The notes beneath the pieces are model-generated. The model was not told the DNA's origin and ran no database searches. It saw only the letters and a program-made list of their open reading frames with translations. Both the position numbers and the translations under genes were made by a program. Shown piece by piece: positions 47,587 through 59,450 of a stretch of DNA of 64,000 bases. Each line of letters opens with the position of its first letter. Positions within the stretch are counted from its first letter, which is position 1. Source of the DNA: Blastocatellia bacterium (GTDB lineage Bacteria; Acidobacteriota; Blastocatellia; Chloracidobacteriales; JADJPF01); NCBI GenBank assembly GCA_016713405.1, contig JADJPF010000010.1, forward strand, positions 112,958 to 176,957. Direction: 5' to 3'.

Positions 47587-50500
47587 ATGGTTAAGTTAAT
47601 TAGGTTATTCTTCCAGCAAAGTTGGCGTAAAAAGCTAGCCATTATTTCTAGCTTTTTATTGATAATTATAGCTTTATTAGCCGTTGGAATTGGTTTATAT
47701 GTTCGTAGCGACAATTTTAACCGTTTTGTTATTGCTCAAATTCAAGCTAATGCGCCGCTTTATGGACTACGGGCAGAAATTGAGGGTTTTGGTTTTAGTT
47801 TAAGAGAAGGTCAAGCAAATCTAAAAAAAATCAAGCTATTTAATGGGAAAACAGAACAGTTACTTGTTGAAGTTGAACAAGTTAATCTAGTTGCTAAAGT
47901 TCTTGACCCTTACGCATTGAAATTAAATCGTAAAGTAGTGCTAGAAACAGTTGATTTATCAGGAGTAAATTTATTTATAGAGCTTAAAAGCGATGGTAGT
48001 TCTAATTTTAGCGACTTAAAAACACCTCCAAGCAGCAATGAACCAAGTGCTATTGAACTTGATTATTCAAAACTAATAGCCACTATAACTAATAGTAATA
48101 TTAGCTTAAAAGATCCAACTAATAGTTTATCCGTTGAACTAAAATCTTTAGACTTAATCTCTAGATTAAAAGGACTTACTCAAACTGACTTAGACTTATC
48201 AATAAAAGGTGGAAGTGCTGTTTATCAAGATTACAATGCTACTATTGAATCTATTAATCTTAAGGCTGAAGTAGACGAAAAAGGCTTAAGACTTGCTCCA
48301 AGTGAAATTATTACTAATCTAGGTAGCTTAAAATTAAATGGTCAATTAGATGACTGGAAAAAATTACAACATCAAATAAATATAGCTTTAGAAACTAAAT
48401 CTCTAAAAATACCAAATCTTGAACTTCCAGGATTAACTAAATTTGATGGTCAACTTGCTGGAAACATTGATGTTAGCCGCTTAACAGGCCAACTTACAGC
48501 TAGCGAAATTCTTGTGCCAAAAACTAAGCTTACAGGAGTAACAATAGATAATATAGAACTTGTTACAGCACCAGAACTTGAGCTAAAAACAGGTCAAATT
48601 AAAACACAAATCGTTATTTCTAATCCTCTTATAGCTAATTCTGTAATAGTCCCAAGTGTAAGTGTCAAGCTTTTACCTAGTAATATTTCTCTTAATCTTC
48701 CTCAATTATTAGTAGGTACATTAGCAATTCCTAAAGGTCAATTAAAAGATATTAAATTAACACAAGTAGACCTAAATATTGTTCAAGACCAAATTACAAC
48801 TAAGGTTAAACAAACAAATGTAAGTAACTTAAATATTGATAAAGCAAGGCTTAGTGGTATTAGACTAAATGACACTGTTGCAACTGTCCAAAATGATAAA
48901 TATCAAATAACCTCAGATTTATTTTTAGCTAATGGTCAAGCTGAAAAGTTGGAAATAGGTCAAACTACTGGAAAACTTGGTATTGATAATAATAAAGCTA
49001 CACTATCAAGCCTAAAAACTAACTTATTAGGTGGAGAGGCAGACTTAGAGCTAGAACTAGCTTTAACTAATAATAATAAATCAAACTTACAAACAAAATT
49101 CCGTCAAATTGATAGTTTTGAACTAGTTAAATTAGGCAAAGAAGGTCAATCACTTCCTGTTAATGGGCTAATTTCTGGTGATGCAAATTTAAGTTGGCCC
49201 GGAACAAATTTCTTAAAAGTAACAGGTGAGCTTAAAGCTATTGCTGAAGGTCAAGCTTCTAAAGATCTAAATCAATTACCTTTAACTGCAAATTTACAAG
49301 TTTTAGCTAACCAAGGGAATTTAACTATTAAACCTTTAATAGCAAAACTTGGAGAAATCAATTTAACTGCTCAAGCAGAATTTTCACCACAAAATAATTT
49401 ACTAAAAGCTGAATATAAAATTGATACAAAAAATAGCGAAGAATTACTTGTTTTAGCTAAAAACTTAAAACTCCTTGACCAAAATCTTTTAGACCTTAAA
49501 CCAAATTTAACAGGTGATTTACAAGCTATAGGTCAAATTAATGGACAATTAGATAAATTGACTGTTGAGTCTGATATTGAAGTTGGACAATTAGGATTTC
49601 AGGAAAATAAATTTAAGGATTTGAGCGGTAAACTAAAATTAAATCCTGATGAAGTTAGTTTTGTTATTTATAAACTTTTTTGATAGTCAGGGGGCTTTAT
49701 GCAGCTTGATTTTCAACAAAAAGTTAATGACAAAAACAGCGGACAAATAAAAGCAGACTTTACAAATTTCTATGTACAATTCTATCAACCTAATACAACC
49801 CAAGAACTATTTGCAGGTCAAATTAATGGCAGAGTTGAACTTAGCCAACTAGCTGAAAAACCTTTAGGTATTGCTGAGTTAAACTTAAAAAATAGCCGTT
49901 TAGCCACTCAACCAACAGAATCAGTTGATATTCAAATAAGTCTAGCTAACCAAATTGCTAAAATTAATAACTTATCCTTAAAACTTCCAGCAGGCATAAT
50001 TAATACTCAAGGCTCTGTAAATTTACAAACTAATGACTTTCAATTAGTAAGCCAAACTGCACAACTAGACTTATCTAAATTAAATATTGAGAACCCTTTA
50101 CAAGGAAAAGTTAATGCTATAGTTTCATTAAATGGTAATCCTAAAGATTCAAGCCAACTACAATTAGACTTACAAGCTGAGTCTGATAACTTAAAAACTA
50201 TAGATACTCAATTAGGTCGTCTTTCTATACAAGCTTGGTCTGATAATCAAGGTCATATTCGTTCTGAAATCACATCTTATTTAATTGCTAGCCAACCTCA
50301 AAAAATCTTTGCTTTACTTACACTTAATAAAGAAGGCTATCCATTAGAAATAGAGAGCGAGTTAAACAAATTAGATGTTGCTTTGCTTTTAGCAGCAATT
50401 CAACCTCAAGCTGCAAAAAATGATGCAATTCATAGCAGCATAACAGGTAAATTAAATTTTAAGGGTAAAATACTTAATGATAAAGGGGAATTTAATTTAG

Positions 50501-53500
50501 TTAATTTTGAGGGTGGATTAAATCTTAGCAATGCTAGTTTTAAGCTTGCTGAGCAAACGCTTAATATTGAAACACCAACAAATATTGATTTTGAAGCAGG
50601 AAAGCTATGTTTAGACCGTCTTAGAATTTTTAGCGGGGATTCAGATTTTAACATTGCAGGACAACTAGCTTTGATGGATAAAAATAATTTAGACTTTACT
50701 GCAAAAGGAATTATTAACTTAAAAGATTTCAATAGTTTAGTCCCTAATACTTTATTAAATGGATCAATTCTTTTAGATGCTAAATTAACAGGTACACCAG
50801 AGAAACCTCAGCTTGTTGGACAAATGATGCTAAATAAAATAGGTTTATCACAGGATGATTTACCTATTCAATTTACTAATGGTAATGGACTAATTGTTTT
50901 TGGCAGCGAGCGAATACTGTTAGATAACTTTTCTATTAAAGCTAATGATGGACAAGTTAACGCAAAAGGACGAGTTGATTTAACAGCTTTTCAACCAAAT
51001 AAATTTCAAGCAGACCTTGTTATTAACAATGTAAATTTAATTTATCAAGGAGCTTCCTTAACTGTTGGTGGAGATTTAGCCCTTAGCGGTACACCAACAG
51101 ACCAATTAATAAAAGGAAACATAAAAGTTTTAGAAGCTTCCTACCTAAAACCTTTTGATACTAATACTTTTAACACCAAAATTAATAGTGCTGATGAAGG
51201 AATAGGAACAAAAAGTCTATTTTCACCTCGCTTAGATATTAATGTTGATGCAGATAGCTCTATTGTTGTGCAAAATCCTCAAATAAATACAGTTGCTTCA
51301 GCTACTTTAAGTTTAACTGGAAAAATAGATAACCCTAATTTAATAGGAAGAATTAATTTAGAAGGTGGATCAGTAATTTTTCGTAAAGAAAGATATGATA
51401 TAACTGAAGGAATTTTAGATTTACCAGGTGGGGTTTTACTTCCAAATGTAAATTTATTAGCGGAAGGTGAAGTTAATACTTATCGTGTTTTTATTCGTTT
51501 TAGTGGCCCAATTGACCAAATAGATTTAGAGTTAGAATCTGAACCAGTATTAACCCGAACAGAAATCTTAACTTTAATTACTACAGGCCGACCAGATGCA
51601 ACGGGTGGAGAACAACAAGACTTAGCTACTACAGGGCTTAATACTGGTGCAAATTTACTAGCACAAGAATTTATTTCTAAGCCTTTTGGACGTAAAGCAG
51701 AGCAATTATTGGGGTTAAACCAATTTCAAATAGACCCAATTATTAGAGCTAATGAAAATCCTTCAGCACGTCTAACTTTAGGACGACAAATTATTCCTAA
51801 ACTTTCTTTTACTTATTCAACAAGTCTTGCTAGCAGCAATGACCAAGCCATAATTTTAGAATATAACTTATCAAATAGGTTTTCTTCGCTATTTTCTTTT
51901 ACTCAAGGAGGTAATTCTACTAGAGGAAACACTAGTGACAGTGATTTAGCTTTTGAAATTCGTGGGCGTGAACGTTTTAGCTTTGGTGGAAAAGGACAAG
52001 TAGAAAAAACTACTAACTTAGGAATAATTAGCTTTAAGCCTTTGCTAATAGCAACCGCAGAAGTAATAGTTGATAAACCTGAAGGAATAAAAATAGGTAA
52101 TGATACTTTACGTGATCTTTTACCCATTCAACGTCAACCATTTAGCATCCCTTTAGCAAAAGCAGGTCAAGAAAATTTAACTAACTATTTACAAGAACAA
52201 GGCTACTTTTTCGCTAAAGTTAACACTAGCTGTGATCCAGTAGATTGCCAAGGGCCAGGACTTAAGGTTAAATATGAAATATTGCCTGGTGAACGTTATG
52301 AAATCCGCAAAATTACTTTATCTGGTACAAATTTAATTGATACAGGTTCTGTTATTGGTCAACTACAAACTAAGGAAAAAAACTTTTTTGGTAAAGTGCC
52401 TATTTTTAAGAGTTTACCGCTAATAGGTGGTTTTGCTTATGGTGTAACTAGTAATGAACGATTACGCCAAGACAGCGAATTTATTCGCCAGCAATTAATT
52501 GATTTAGGCTATCGTCAAGCAAAAGTTTCCTATGACTACAAAATAGAATCAGATGGACAAGGAATAGATATTAATTTTACTGCTGAAGAAGGGGCATTAA
52601 ACCGTATTGGCGAAATTCTTTTACAAGGAACAAATGCTTTTGAAAAAGGAGATTTAGCCCAAGCTATTTCTTTAAAAGTAGGAGAGCCTTTTACCCCAAA
52701 TCGTCCACGTGAGGTAGCTAGAGAACTTCAAGACTACTATGCCCAACGTGGCTACTTAGACACAACAATTGAAGTTGAATTAGAGCAATTACCTAATAAT
52801 GATATTCGCTTAATTTATCAAGTTAATGAAGGTGAGCCAGCCGAAGTTGCAGAAGTTATTATTCAAGGTACGCCAAGAGCTAATGAAGGGCCTATTCGTA
52901 GATTTATTGACTTAAAACCAGGTGATTTAATCACTAATAAAAAGCTTCAAAAGTTAAGAAAAGACCTTTACGCTACTGGAAATTTCCGAGAAATTCAGAT
53001 TACTTTAGAGCCTCTAGCTTCTGAACCTTCTTTAAGGCGTGTTTTACTAAAATTAACTGAAGCAAAACCACTACTTTTAATTTATGGTTTTGGTTTTTCT
53101 ACTGATGATGGCCCACGAGGTTCAATAGAATTAAGTAATACAGACTTTTTTAATCGTGTTACTACTAGCGCGATACGTCTACGTTTAAGTAAACGCGAAC
53201 AGCGCGTCCAACTGCAATTTACTGATTTACGCCCATTTGGTAGCCGCTGGGCTACAACTGCTTCTATGCTCTACAACAGAGTTTCACCTTTAGGAGGCTC
53301 TAGTCAACAAATTAGCAATGTTGACCAAGCTGGATTAAGCGAAAATACTAATATAGGCTTAAGTCGTTTTGCTAGCTTTGTTCAATCTGAGCGACGTTTT
53401 ACAGATAAACTATCTTTTCGAGTTCGATATAACTTTGAGTTAGCTAAGTTAATTAATTTAGAAGATGCTCAATTTAGTGCCTTTACAGAAACTTCTCGTA

Positions 53501-54212
53501 TTACTCGTTTAGCAATTCTTACAACTGGCGCATCTTATGACACACGAGATAATCCAATTAATCCAACTCGTGGAAATCTATTTAGTATTGATTATTCTTT
53601 AGCTACTCGCATACTTGGTGGAAATGAATCATTTAACAAAATTAATACTAGCTACCAGTATTTTAATACTTTAGAAAACTCACCTATAAAATTCTTAAAT
53701 AGTTCTATTCTAGCGTTTTCTTCTCGAATTGGACTAGCAGCACCTTTCCAAATTCGTTCCCGCCGGGGTGATGGTGTTATTACTGATTCTGATACATTAC
53801 TACCTTTTAGTGAACGCTTTCGCAGTGGAGGTTCTACTACATTAAGGGGTTTTTTATTTGAGACTGCTGGCCCGCAAGCAATTTCTGAAGTAGGAAATGC
53901 ACCTGCTCAATTAATACCTTTAGGCGGTAATGCCTTGGCAGTATTTAACTTAGAACTTCGTTATCCTTTAACTGACCGTTTGCAATTAGTACCTTTTTAT
54001 GATTTAGGAAATGTGTTTTCTCGCGTTCGTGATATTGATTTTAAGGGAATGGCTAATACTGTAGGTGTAGGTTTAGGTTTAATACTCCAATAGGCCCAAT
54101 AGGTGTTGATTATGGTTATTTGCTTGATCCTCAAACTTTTATTACTCCTAATGGTGGAGTTCTAAAACAACGTCGCGGCGTGCTACATATTAAGTTTGGA
54201 CAATCTTTCTAA
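47587..54212 (+). CDS. TamB-Omp85 single-chain envelope-spanning protein (frame breaks at about 49680, 49700 and 54075)
   Basis: The start is set at ATG 47587 (the frame opens at TTG 47521). Domains in order: inner-membrane anchor (about residues 15-40, LAIISSFLLIIIALLAVGI); AsmA/TamB beta-helical body (about 45-1150); TamB C-terminal (DUF490) domain, about 1150-1450, with INLEGGSVIFRKERYDITEG and EPVLTRTEILTLITTGRP; about four POTRA repeats (1480-1830; YEIRKITLSGTNLIDTGSV, RIGEILLQGTNAFEKGDL, EVAEVIIQGTPRANEG); then an Omp85 barrel (1830-2209; FGFSTDDGPRGSIELSNTD, ERFRSGGSTTLRGF) ending in QSF, the canonical terminal Phe. TamB-C, POTRAs and barrel lie in one unbroken frame (49699-54093). Compensating indels at 49675-49682 and 49697-49703 surround an in-frame TGA TAG. 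A lost base near 54075 hides the last strand. TamA and TamB are normally separate proteins. Confidence 0.85.
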
Positions 54213-54637
54213 AAGCATTTGCTACCAAACTGTGTAGATATTCATTGCCCCTTAGAGCATTACACAAAAGCTCATCATAATAGCCTTTATGATTTAATAC
54301 AAAAAATAAATTATTTCTTGATAAAAAATTAAAAAGGAAAGTAGTTATTAATTTAACAACCTACTTTGTATTGCAATAAGATTTTGTTACTAGTAATATA
54401 TAACAGTAGTAAAATATAGTAGTCTAATTAAGTAACTAATCTAATTAAAAATAAATAGAGGTTTGATTAAAGGATATTTTTTAAACCTAATTTGTTTGTT
54501 AAAGATTTATATTGTTAAATTTAGATGAAGTTTTTTTGTGCAAATCTTGCCAGTTGGTCAAAATCAAATCAAAAGATATTTATAAATGCAATGCTGTAAT
54601 GCCATTTGAAATTATAGAAACAGTATTGGAGGGTGTT
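54213..54637. other. Intergenic region before the chemotaxis receptor gene
   Basis: About 425 AT-rich bases. A weak 7-base stem (AAAGTAG near 54339 with CTACTTT near 54361) may terminate the TamB-Omp85 transcript. An open frame upstream of the receptor (from 54512) exists in the receptor's own frame, but it lacks a ribosome site and is not conserved-looking. Nothing else seen. Confidence 0.4.
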
Positions 54638-56584
54638 GTGTTTGAAAAAATGACTATAGCTAAACGATTAATTTTAGCTTTTAGCGTGATTTTAATATTG
54701 TTTTGCTGTGTTGGAGGAATAAGTTTTTGGTGCTTATATAAACTGTATAAAGAAGTAGAACTTTTACAAACAAACGCTAAGATATCAACCTATGCTATGC
54801 AAGTACGTAGTGATTATGCAAATATGCGAAGGTTTGAAAAAGGTATATTTATAAATGTTTCATCTATAGAAAAACAAGATCCCTATTTAACTATATGGAA
54901 CAATACTCATAAAGATTTAATAAGCACAATTGTTGAACTAAATAAATATATTTCATCAGAAGAAGATAAAAAAATAGTTACATCAATGCAGCAAATATTA
55001 ACAAATTATGAATATGGTTTTGATGAAACTGTTGATCAATTACGCAAAGGAAAATACCAAACGGCTGAACAAGCTAATGATGCAATGGATAAATACAGAT
55101 GGGCAGCTAATGGATTAGAAAGTACAGGTAAACAGCTTGCAGTAAAAACCGGTCAAAGAAGTACATTAAGCTTACAAAGTCTAACTAATCAACTTAAATA
55201 TGCTGTATGGATTACATCGGTAACTTTACTTGGGATTGTATTTTTTATTGGTGTTTTTGGTGTTTTATTTATGCAAAGCATCACAAAACCACTTTTGCAA
55301 GCAGTAGAGGTTGCTCAAAAAGTTGCTTTAGGAGATATAACACAAAATATTAAAACAACAAATAACAGTAGTGAAATAGGACAATTACTTTTATCAATGA
55401 AAAACATGGTAGAGTCACTAAAAGAAAATGCAATAATTGCTGAACAAATTGCATTAGGTAATCTTAATGTTAAAGTAAAAGAAAGATCAGAATTAGATAC
55501 TTTTAGAAAGAGTTTTAGAAAAATGGTTAAAGACTTACAAAATGCTGTTATTTCTATTAGTAAAGCTGCGGATCAAGTTTTTGTAGAAAGTAGTGATCTT
55601 GCTTCAGCCTCAGAACATTCCTCAAAAGTTAATAGAGATATCTCTATTTCTGTAGATACAACTAGCACTGCAATTTGTCAAATAAGCGTTAATACTCAAA
55701 ATATTGCGAAAAAAACAGAAGAACAACTATCTTTTGCTAATCAAATAAGTAAAAGTAATGTAGCAATGGTTTCTTCAATAAACAATATTACACAAGCCTG
55801 CAAAGAGATGCTTAACATATCGGCACAATCAAAAAAAGATGTTTTATCTAGTGTTGAAACAATAGACAAAAATATCAAAGGTATAGACAAGATAAATGAA
55901 AGCCTCTCTCATCTTACACAAACTGTTTTTAATCTTCAAAATAAAACAAATAACATTAGTAAAATGGTGGATGTAATAGCCAATGTTGCAGACCAAACTA
56001 ATCTTCTTGCATTAAATGCAGCAATTGAAGCCGCACGAGCAGGAGAATACGGACTTGGTTTTGGAGTTATTGCAGAAGAAGTGCGTAGATTATCTGATCA
56101 GTGTAGAAATAGCACTCAAGAAATAACAGATCTTATTAGGGACACCAAAAAAGAAGTAAATAAAGCTGTAAAAGACCTAGAAAAAAGTAGCCAGATAGTT
56201 AATGAAAGTACATTGTCTTGTAATAGTGCTAGATTAGAACTTAAATGTATTGAAAAATCTGTTATAGAAGTACATAAATTTACAATTGTAGTTGATGAAG
56301 CTAATAATAAACAAACTGAGATTTGGAATACAATTGCAGAGATATTTTCTAAACTAAATTCTTTAACTGAACAAATCAATGCAGCTACATTTGAACAAGC
56401 TATAGGTGTGCGAGAAATTGCCGAGTCTGTAGAAAAAATTGCAATTGTATTAAATGAAAACACAATTTTATCATCTCGTCTTGCTTATAGTGGTAAAAAA
56501 ATGGAAGAACAAAGCCAAATACTTCAGAAATTTCTTGGGCATTTTTACTTTAATACAGCTAAACTTGTGGAGGAAAACTACTAG
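54638..56584 (+). CDS. Methyl-accepting chemotaxis protein
   Basis: The start is set at GTG 54638, 4 bases after GGAGGG (54628-54633); the frame itself opens at 54512. The product is about 648 residues. Transmembrane helix 1 (about 8-32) and a four-helix-bundle-type periplasmic domain (about 35-185) are followed by transmembrane helix 2 (about 188-212) and a HAMP domain. The cytoplasmic signalling coil has the hairpin VANVADQTNLLALNAAIEAARAGEYGLGFGVIAEEVRRLSDQ, split here for identification by its DQTNLLALNAAIEAARAG core. No CheR-binding pentapeptide is seen at the C-terminus. No che genes lie nearby, so it must signal to a remote array. Confidence 0.9.
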   Translation: MFEKMTIAKRLILAFSVILILFCCVGGISFWCLYKLYKEVELLQTNAKISTYAMQVRSDYANMRRFEKGIFINVSSIEKQDPYLTIWNNTHKDLISTIVELNKYISSEEDKKIVTSMQQILTNYEYGFDETVDQLRKGKYQTAEQANDAMDKYRWAANGLESTGKQLAVKTGQRSTLSLQSLTNQLKYAVWITSVTLLGIVFFIGVFGVLFMQSITKPLLQAVEVAQKVALGDITQNIKTTNNSSEIGQLLLSMKNMVESLKENAIIAEQIALGNLNVKVKERSELDTFRKSFRKMVKDLQNAVISISKAADQVFVESSDLASASEHSSKVNRDISISVDTTSTAICQISVNTQNIAKKTEEQLSFANQISKSNVAMVSSINNITQACKEMLNISAQSKKDVLSSVETIDKNIKGIDKINESLSHLTQTVFNLQNKTNNISKMVDVIANVADQTNLLALNAAIEAARAGEYGLGFGVIAEEVRRLSDQCRNSTQEITDLIRDTKKEVNKAVKDLEKSSQIVNESTLSCNSARLELKCIEKSVIEVHKFTIVVDEANNKQTEIWNTIAEIFSKLNSLTEQINAATFEQAIGVREIAESVEKIAIVLNENTILSSRLAYSGKKMEEQSQILQKFLGHFYFNTAKLVEENY

Positions 56585-56672
56585 GATACCTACAACAGCA
56601 ATTGTTGAAATTCTAGTATATGATAAATAATGCAATAAATAATTTTTTAGAAATAAGGATATGGAGATAAAA

Positions 56673-57776
56673 GTGTTAATAAGTAGATATGTTTTTAAGT
56701 TAGTAGTATCGTTTTTATTAGTATTAACTTCTTTTGTAGCAGTTAAAGCAACAACCTTAAGAGTTCATTATGATGTTGGATTTGGTAACAATATTACCAT
56801 TAGAGGAAATAAAGCACCCTTCTCTTGGTCAACAGGGGTAAATGCAACTTGGACAAGTTCTAATATTTGGGTTTATTCTTGGCCTAATTCAGTTGGTAAT
56901 GTAGAAGTAAAACCTATGATTAATGATCTAACTTGGTCAATAGGAGCAAATTATAAGATTACAGCAGGTTCAACAGTAGATATTTATCCTTTATTTAAGA
57001 ATACTAAAGGGACATTTTCAAAAATAACTAATTTTTACTCACCACAATTTGGAAATAATAGAACATTACTTATTTATCTACCACCTAGCTATAAAGAAAA
57101 TTACGCCAAAAGATATCCTGTTTTATATATGCATGATGGACAAAATATTTTTGATGCAACAACCTCATTTGGTGGAGTTGAATGGAAAGTAGATGAAACT
57201 ATTAATAGTTTAGTTACTAATGGCTCAATGGATGAAGTAATAGTGGTAGGCATTTATAATACAGGAGCAAATAGGATCTTTGAATATACTCCATGCTGTG
57301 ATGCTGAATATGGTGGTGGCGGTGCAGATAGCTATTCAAGTTTTCTTATTAATACAGTTAAACCCTTTGTTGATACAAATTTTAGAACTTTACCCTCTAA
57401 AGAAAATACTGCTATTATGGGTTCTTCTTTGGGAGGTTTAGTTTCTTTTTATATAGCTTACAATCGCCCAGATGTTTTTTCAAAAGCGGGATGTATGTCT
57501 AGTTCTTTTTGGTGGGATAATCGCGCATTAGTTCGTACTGTAGATATTTCTACTAATCGGCCTGCTGTTAAATTTTATATAGATGCAGGTACAAATAATG
57601 ATGGCTTACCAAATACTACATCTATGAGGGATGCCTTATTAGTAGATGGATATATCCAAGGTAATAATCTTTATTACTATGTTGCAAATGGTGGATCACA
57701 TAGTGAATCTTCCTGGTCTCAAAGAATTAATATTCCTCTAAAATATATGTTTCCTTTTGGAAGCACAGTTTATTAA
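56673..57776 (+). CDS. Secreted esterase (Esterase D/Fes-like) with N-terminal beta domain
   Basis: The frame opens at ATG 56661, but a GGAG at 56664 points to GTG 56673 as the start. Residues 1-27 are a signal peptide (VLISRYVFKLVVSFLLVL). A beta-sandwich of about 95 residues follows (TLRVHYDVGFGNNITIRGN), resembling a starch-binding-like or Fes N-terminal domain. The catalytic alpha/beta domain (about 120-365) has RYPVLYMHDGQNIFD, the nucleophile elbow MGSSLGGLVSFY, a likely Asp in FYIDAGTNND, and His in NGGSHSESSW. It is probably an extracytoplasmic carboxylesterase acting on polysaccharide acyl groups or a siderophore; which is not determinable. Confidence 0.8.
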   Translation: MLISRYVFKLVVSFLLVLTSFVAVKATTLRVHYDVGFGNNITIRGNKAPFSWSTGVNATWTSSNIWVYSWPNSVGNVEVKPMINDLTWSIGANYKITAGSTVDIYPLFKNTKGTFSKITNFYSPQFGNNRTLLIYLPPSYKENYAKRYPVLYMHDGQNIFDATTSFGGVEWKVDETINSLVTNGSMDEVIVVGIYNTGANRIFEYTPCCDAEYGGGGADSYSSFLINTVKPFVDTNFRTLPSKENTAIMGSSLGGLVSFYIAYNRPDVFSKAGCMSSSFWWDNRALVRTVDISTNRPAVKFYIDAGTNNDGLPNTTSMRDALLVDGYIQGNNLYYYVANGGSHSESSWSQRINIPLKYMFPFGSTVY

Positions 57777-58203
57777 TACTAAATTCTAGCTAAAAACTTT
57801 ACAGCAAAAAGCTTAGTTTTTGTAAATGAAATAATCACTATATAAAAAATTGCACAAGAATTAATGAGGGTAATTATAATTAATTGCTCTCTTTTCTTGT
57901 TATTTGTTTAAGGATTTCAACTGTAATGTATCTACAGTTGAAAGTAAAATAGTTGGTTATTATTGCTTTATGTAAAATCACATAACTTTAGTACAGGTCT
58001 ATCAAAATATCCAATTCCTGTGCTATTGTTGGCACATCTAGCTATTTATGATGATTGATTAAATTAAAGCTAGCATCTTGCAGTAGCAAGAATAATATAT
58101 AAGTATTACTATTTATCTTAAAATGAGTTATAGAAAATATAAATGGTAGTAAATTTTTCTGTATCCCATTGATAAATAGTAGTTTATAAAAAGGAAAATC
58201 TAA
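57777..58203. other. Intergenic region with one hairpin
   Basis: A gap of 427 bases between the esterase gene and a small unknown gene. It contains a perfect 11-base inverted repeat, TTTCAACTGTA (57915-57925) with TACAGTTGAAA (57933-57943) and a 7-base loop, without a T-tract. The remainder is AT-rich with no open frame or RNA that I can support. Confidence 0.45.
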
Positions 58204-58545
58204 GTGCAACAACAAAAAGTAATACTAAAAATAAGTTTATCAGAATTAAATGCCCTAGCAGAAACAATAATAAAACATAGAGAAGTTATATTAGTACAAA
58301 GAGATCCTAAAGATGTAAAAATGGACGATAGAAGCTTATTAATACATAAATTATGGATGAGGGTAGCAGAAAAAAGCCAATGCCGTGTAGGTGCTTATCC
58401 TAATATCAAAGAACATCCCACTCATGAAGAAGTTTTAGTTGGTAAGCTAAAAGATTTGTTAGATAAAGTTTTAGATATCCCTTTGACAGAGGAAGACTAT
58501 AATAGTTTCCTTTTTAACTTGTTACAACGGGCATTAAATTCTTAA
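58204..58545 (+). CDS. Small soluble protein of unknown function
   Basis: A GTG start at 58204 has AAGGAAA seven bases upstream. The 113-residue protein is charged, predicted helical and cytoplasmic. Segments ISLSELNALAETIIKHREV, DDRSLLIHKLWMRVAEKSQC and LTEEDYNSFLFNLLQRALNS are likely helices. I recognise no family or catalytic motif. It has no close neighbour on either side, so context does not help. Confidence 0.55.
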   Translation: MQQQKVILKISLSELNALAETIIKHREVILVQRDPKDVKMDDRSLLIHKLWMRVAEKSQCRVGAYPNIKEHPTHEEVLVGKLKDLLDKVLDIPLTEEDYNSFLFNLLQRALNS

Positions 58546-58713
58546 AATATTATTGCGTAGAATTAATATTACTTTAGTCAGATAATAATAGTTAATAAAC
58601 CTTTTTATCTACATAACTAACAGATGTCTTAAGAGAATTAAAAGGTCAGGTGGTCTTGCTTTATTGATTTTGTTTACCACTGAACCTGGTGTTCGGCCAT
58701 CCATTAAAATTGC

Positions 58714-59382
58714 ATGGTAGAGACAAAAATTAATGAACAAATTTTAGATAAAGAAATGAAATACAAACTTGTAATATTTGATTTTGATGGTACTTTAGCA
58801 GATTCATTTCCTTTTTTTCTAAATACCATAAATGATTTAGCAAATGAATATAATTTCAAAAAAGTAAATATGGAAGATATAGAAACCTTACGAGGTTATG
58901 ATGCAATGCAGCTTATAAATCATTTAGGTTTACCATTGTGGAAAGTGCCGTTTGTAGGAAAGAGTTTTAAGACGAAAATGGCTAAAAATATTGACCAAAT
59001 TCCCTTATTTTCTGGTGTAGAAAATATGTTGCAAGTTTTGTCTAATAAAGGAATTATACTAAGTCTTATAACTAGCAATTCTTACAGTAATGTTTACAAA
59101 ATCTTAAACCCTAATAATATGGCTTTTATGGTTGATCCTCAATGTGGTACTTCTTTGTTTGGAAAACGTTCTAAATTGAAGAATATTTTACGAAAAACTA
59201 AGATTGATTCTAGCCAAGCCATTTACATTGGGGATGAACTTAGAGATTTACAAGCTTCTAATGCTGAAAATGTTGCTTTTGGTGCTGTATCCTGGGGATA
59301 TACTAGAACTGACACCCTAATAAAACATTCTCCAACAGAAATGTTTTATTGTATTGATGAGATTATTGGAAAAATTGTTTAA
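58714..59382 (+). CDS. HAD-superfamily (phosphoglycolate phosphatase-like) hydrolase
   Basis: The HAD motifs are complete: motif I VIFDFDGTLADS (nucleophile Asp and acid/base Asp), motif II SLITSNS, the Lys of motif III in GKRSKLKNIL, and motif IV YIGDELRDLQASNAEN. An alpha-helical C1-type cap lies between motifs I and II, as in Gph/subfamily IA enzymes. At 222 residues the length is normal. The start could be 58714 or the in-frame ATG at 58756 (MKYKLVIFDF), which fits family N-termini better but has only AAAGAA upstream. It dephosphorylates a small phosphorylated metabolite; substrate unknown. Confidence 0.85.
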   Translation: MVETKINEQILDKEMKYKLVIFDFDGTLADSFPFFLNTINDLANEYNFKKVNMEDIETLRGYDAMQLINHLGLPLWKVPFVGKSFKTKMAKNIDQIPLFSGVENMLQVLSNKGIILSLITSNSYSNVYKILNPNNMAFMVDPQCGTSLFGKRSKLKNILRKTKIDSSQAIYIGDELRDLQASNAENVAFGAVSWGYTRTDTLIKHSPTEMFYCIDEIIGKIV

Positions 59383-59450
59383 CGACAAGTTAAAAGAAAG
59401 CTATTTCAGAATTGGCGCGGCCTATAAGTAAAAACGCTGTATTAACAATA

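Noticed and set aside
49681..49686. In-frame TGA TAG as a true gene boundary splitting TamB in two
   Set aside because: Reading one base off on either side gives a continuous FFDSQGA segment joining both parts. There is no ribosome site giving an independent start that would leave a sensible second protein. Compensating indels explain it better, pending read checks.
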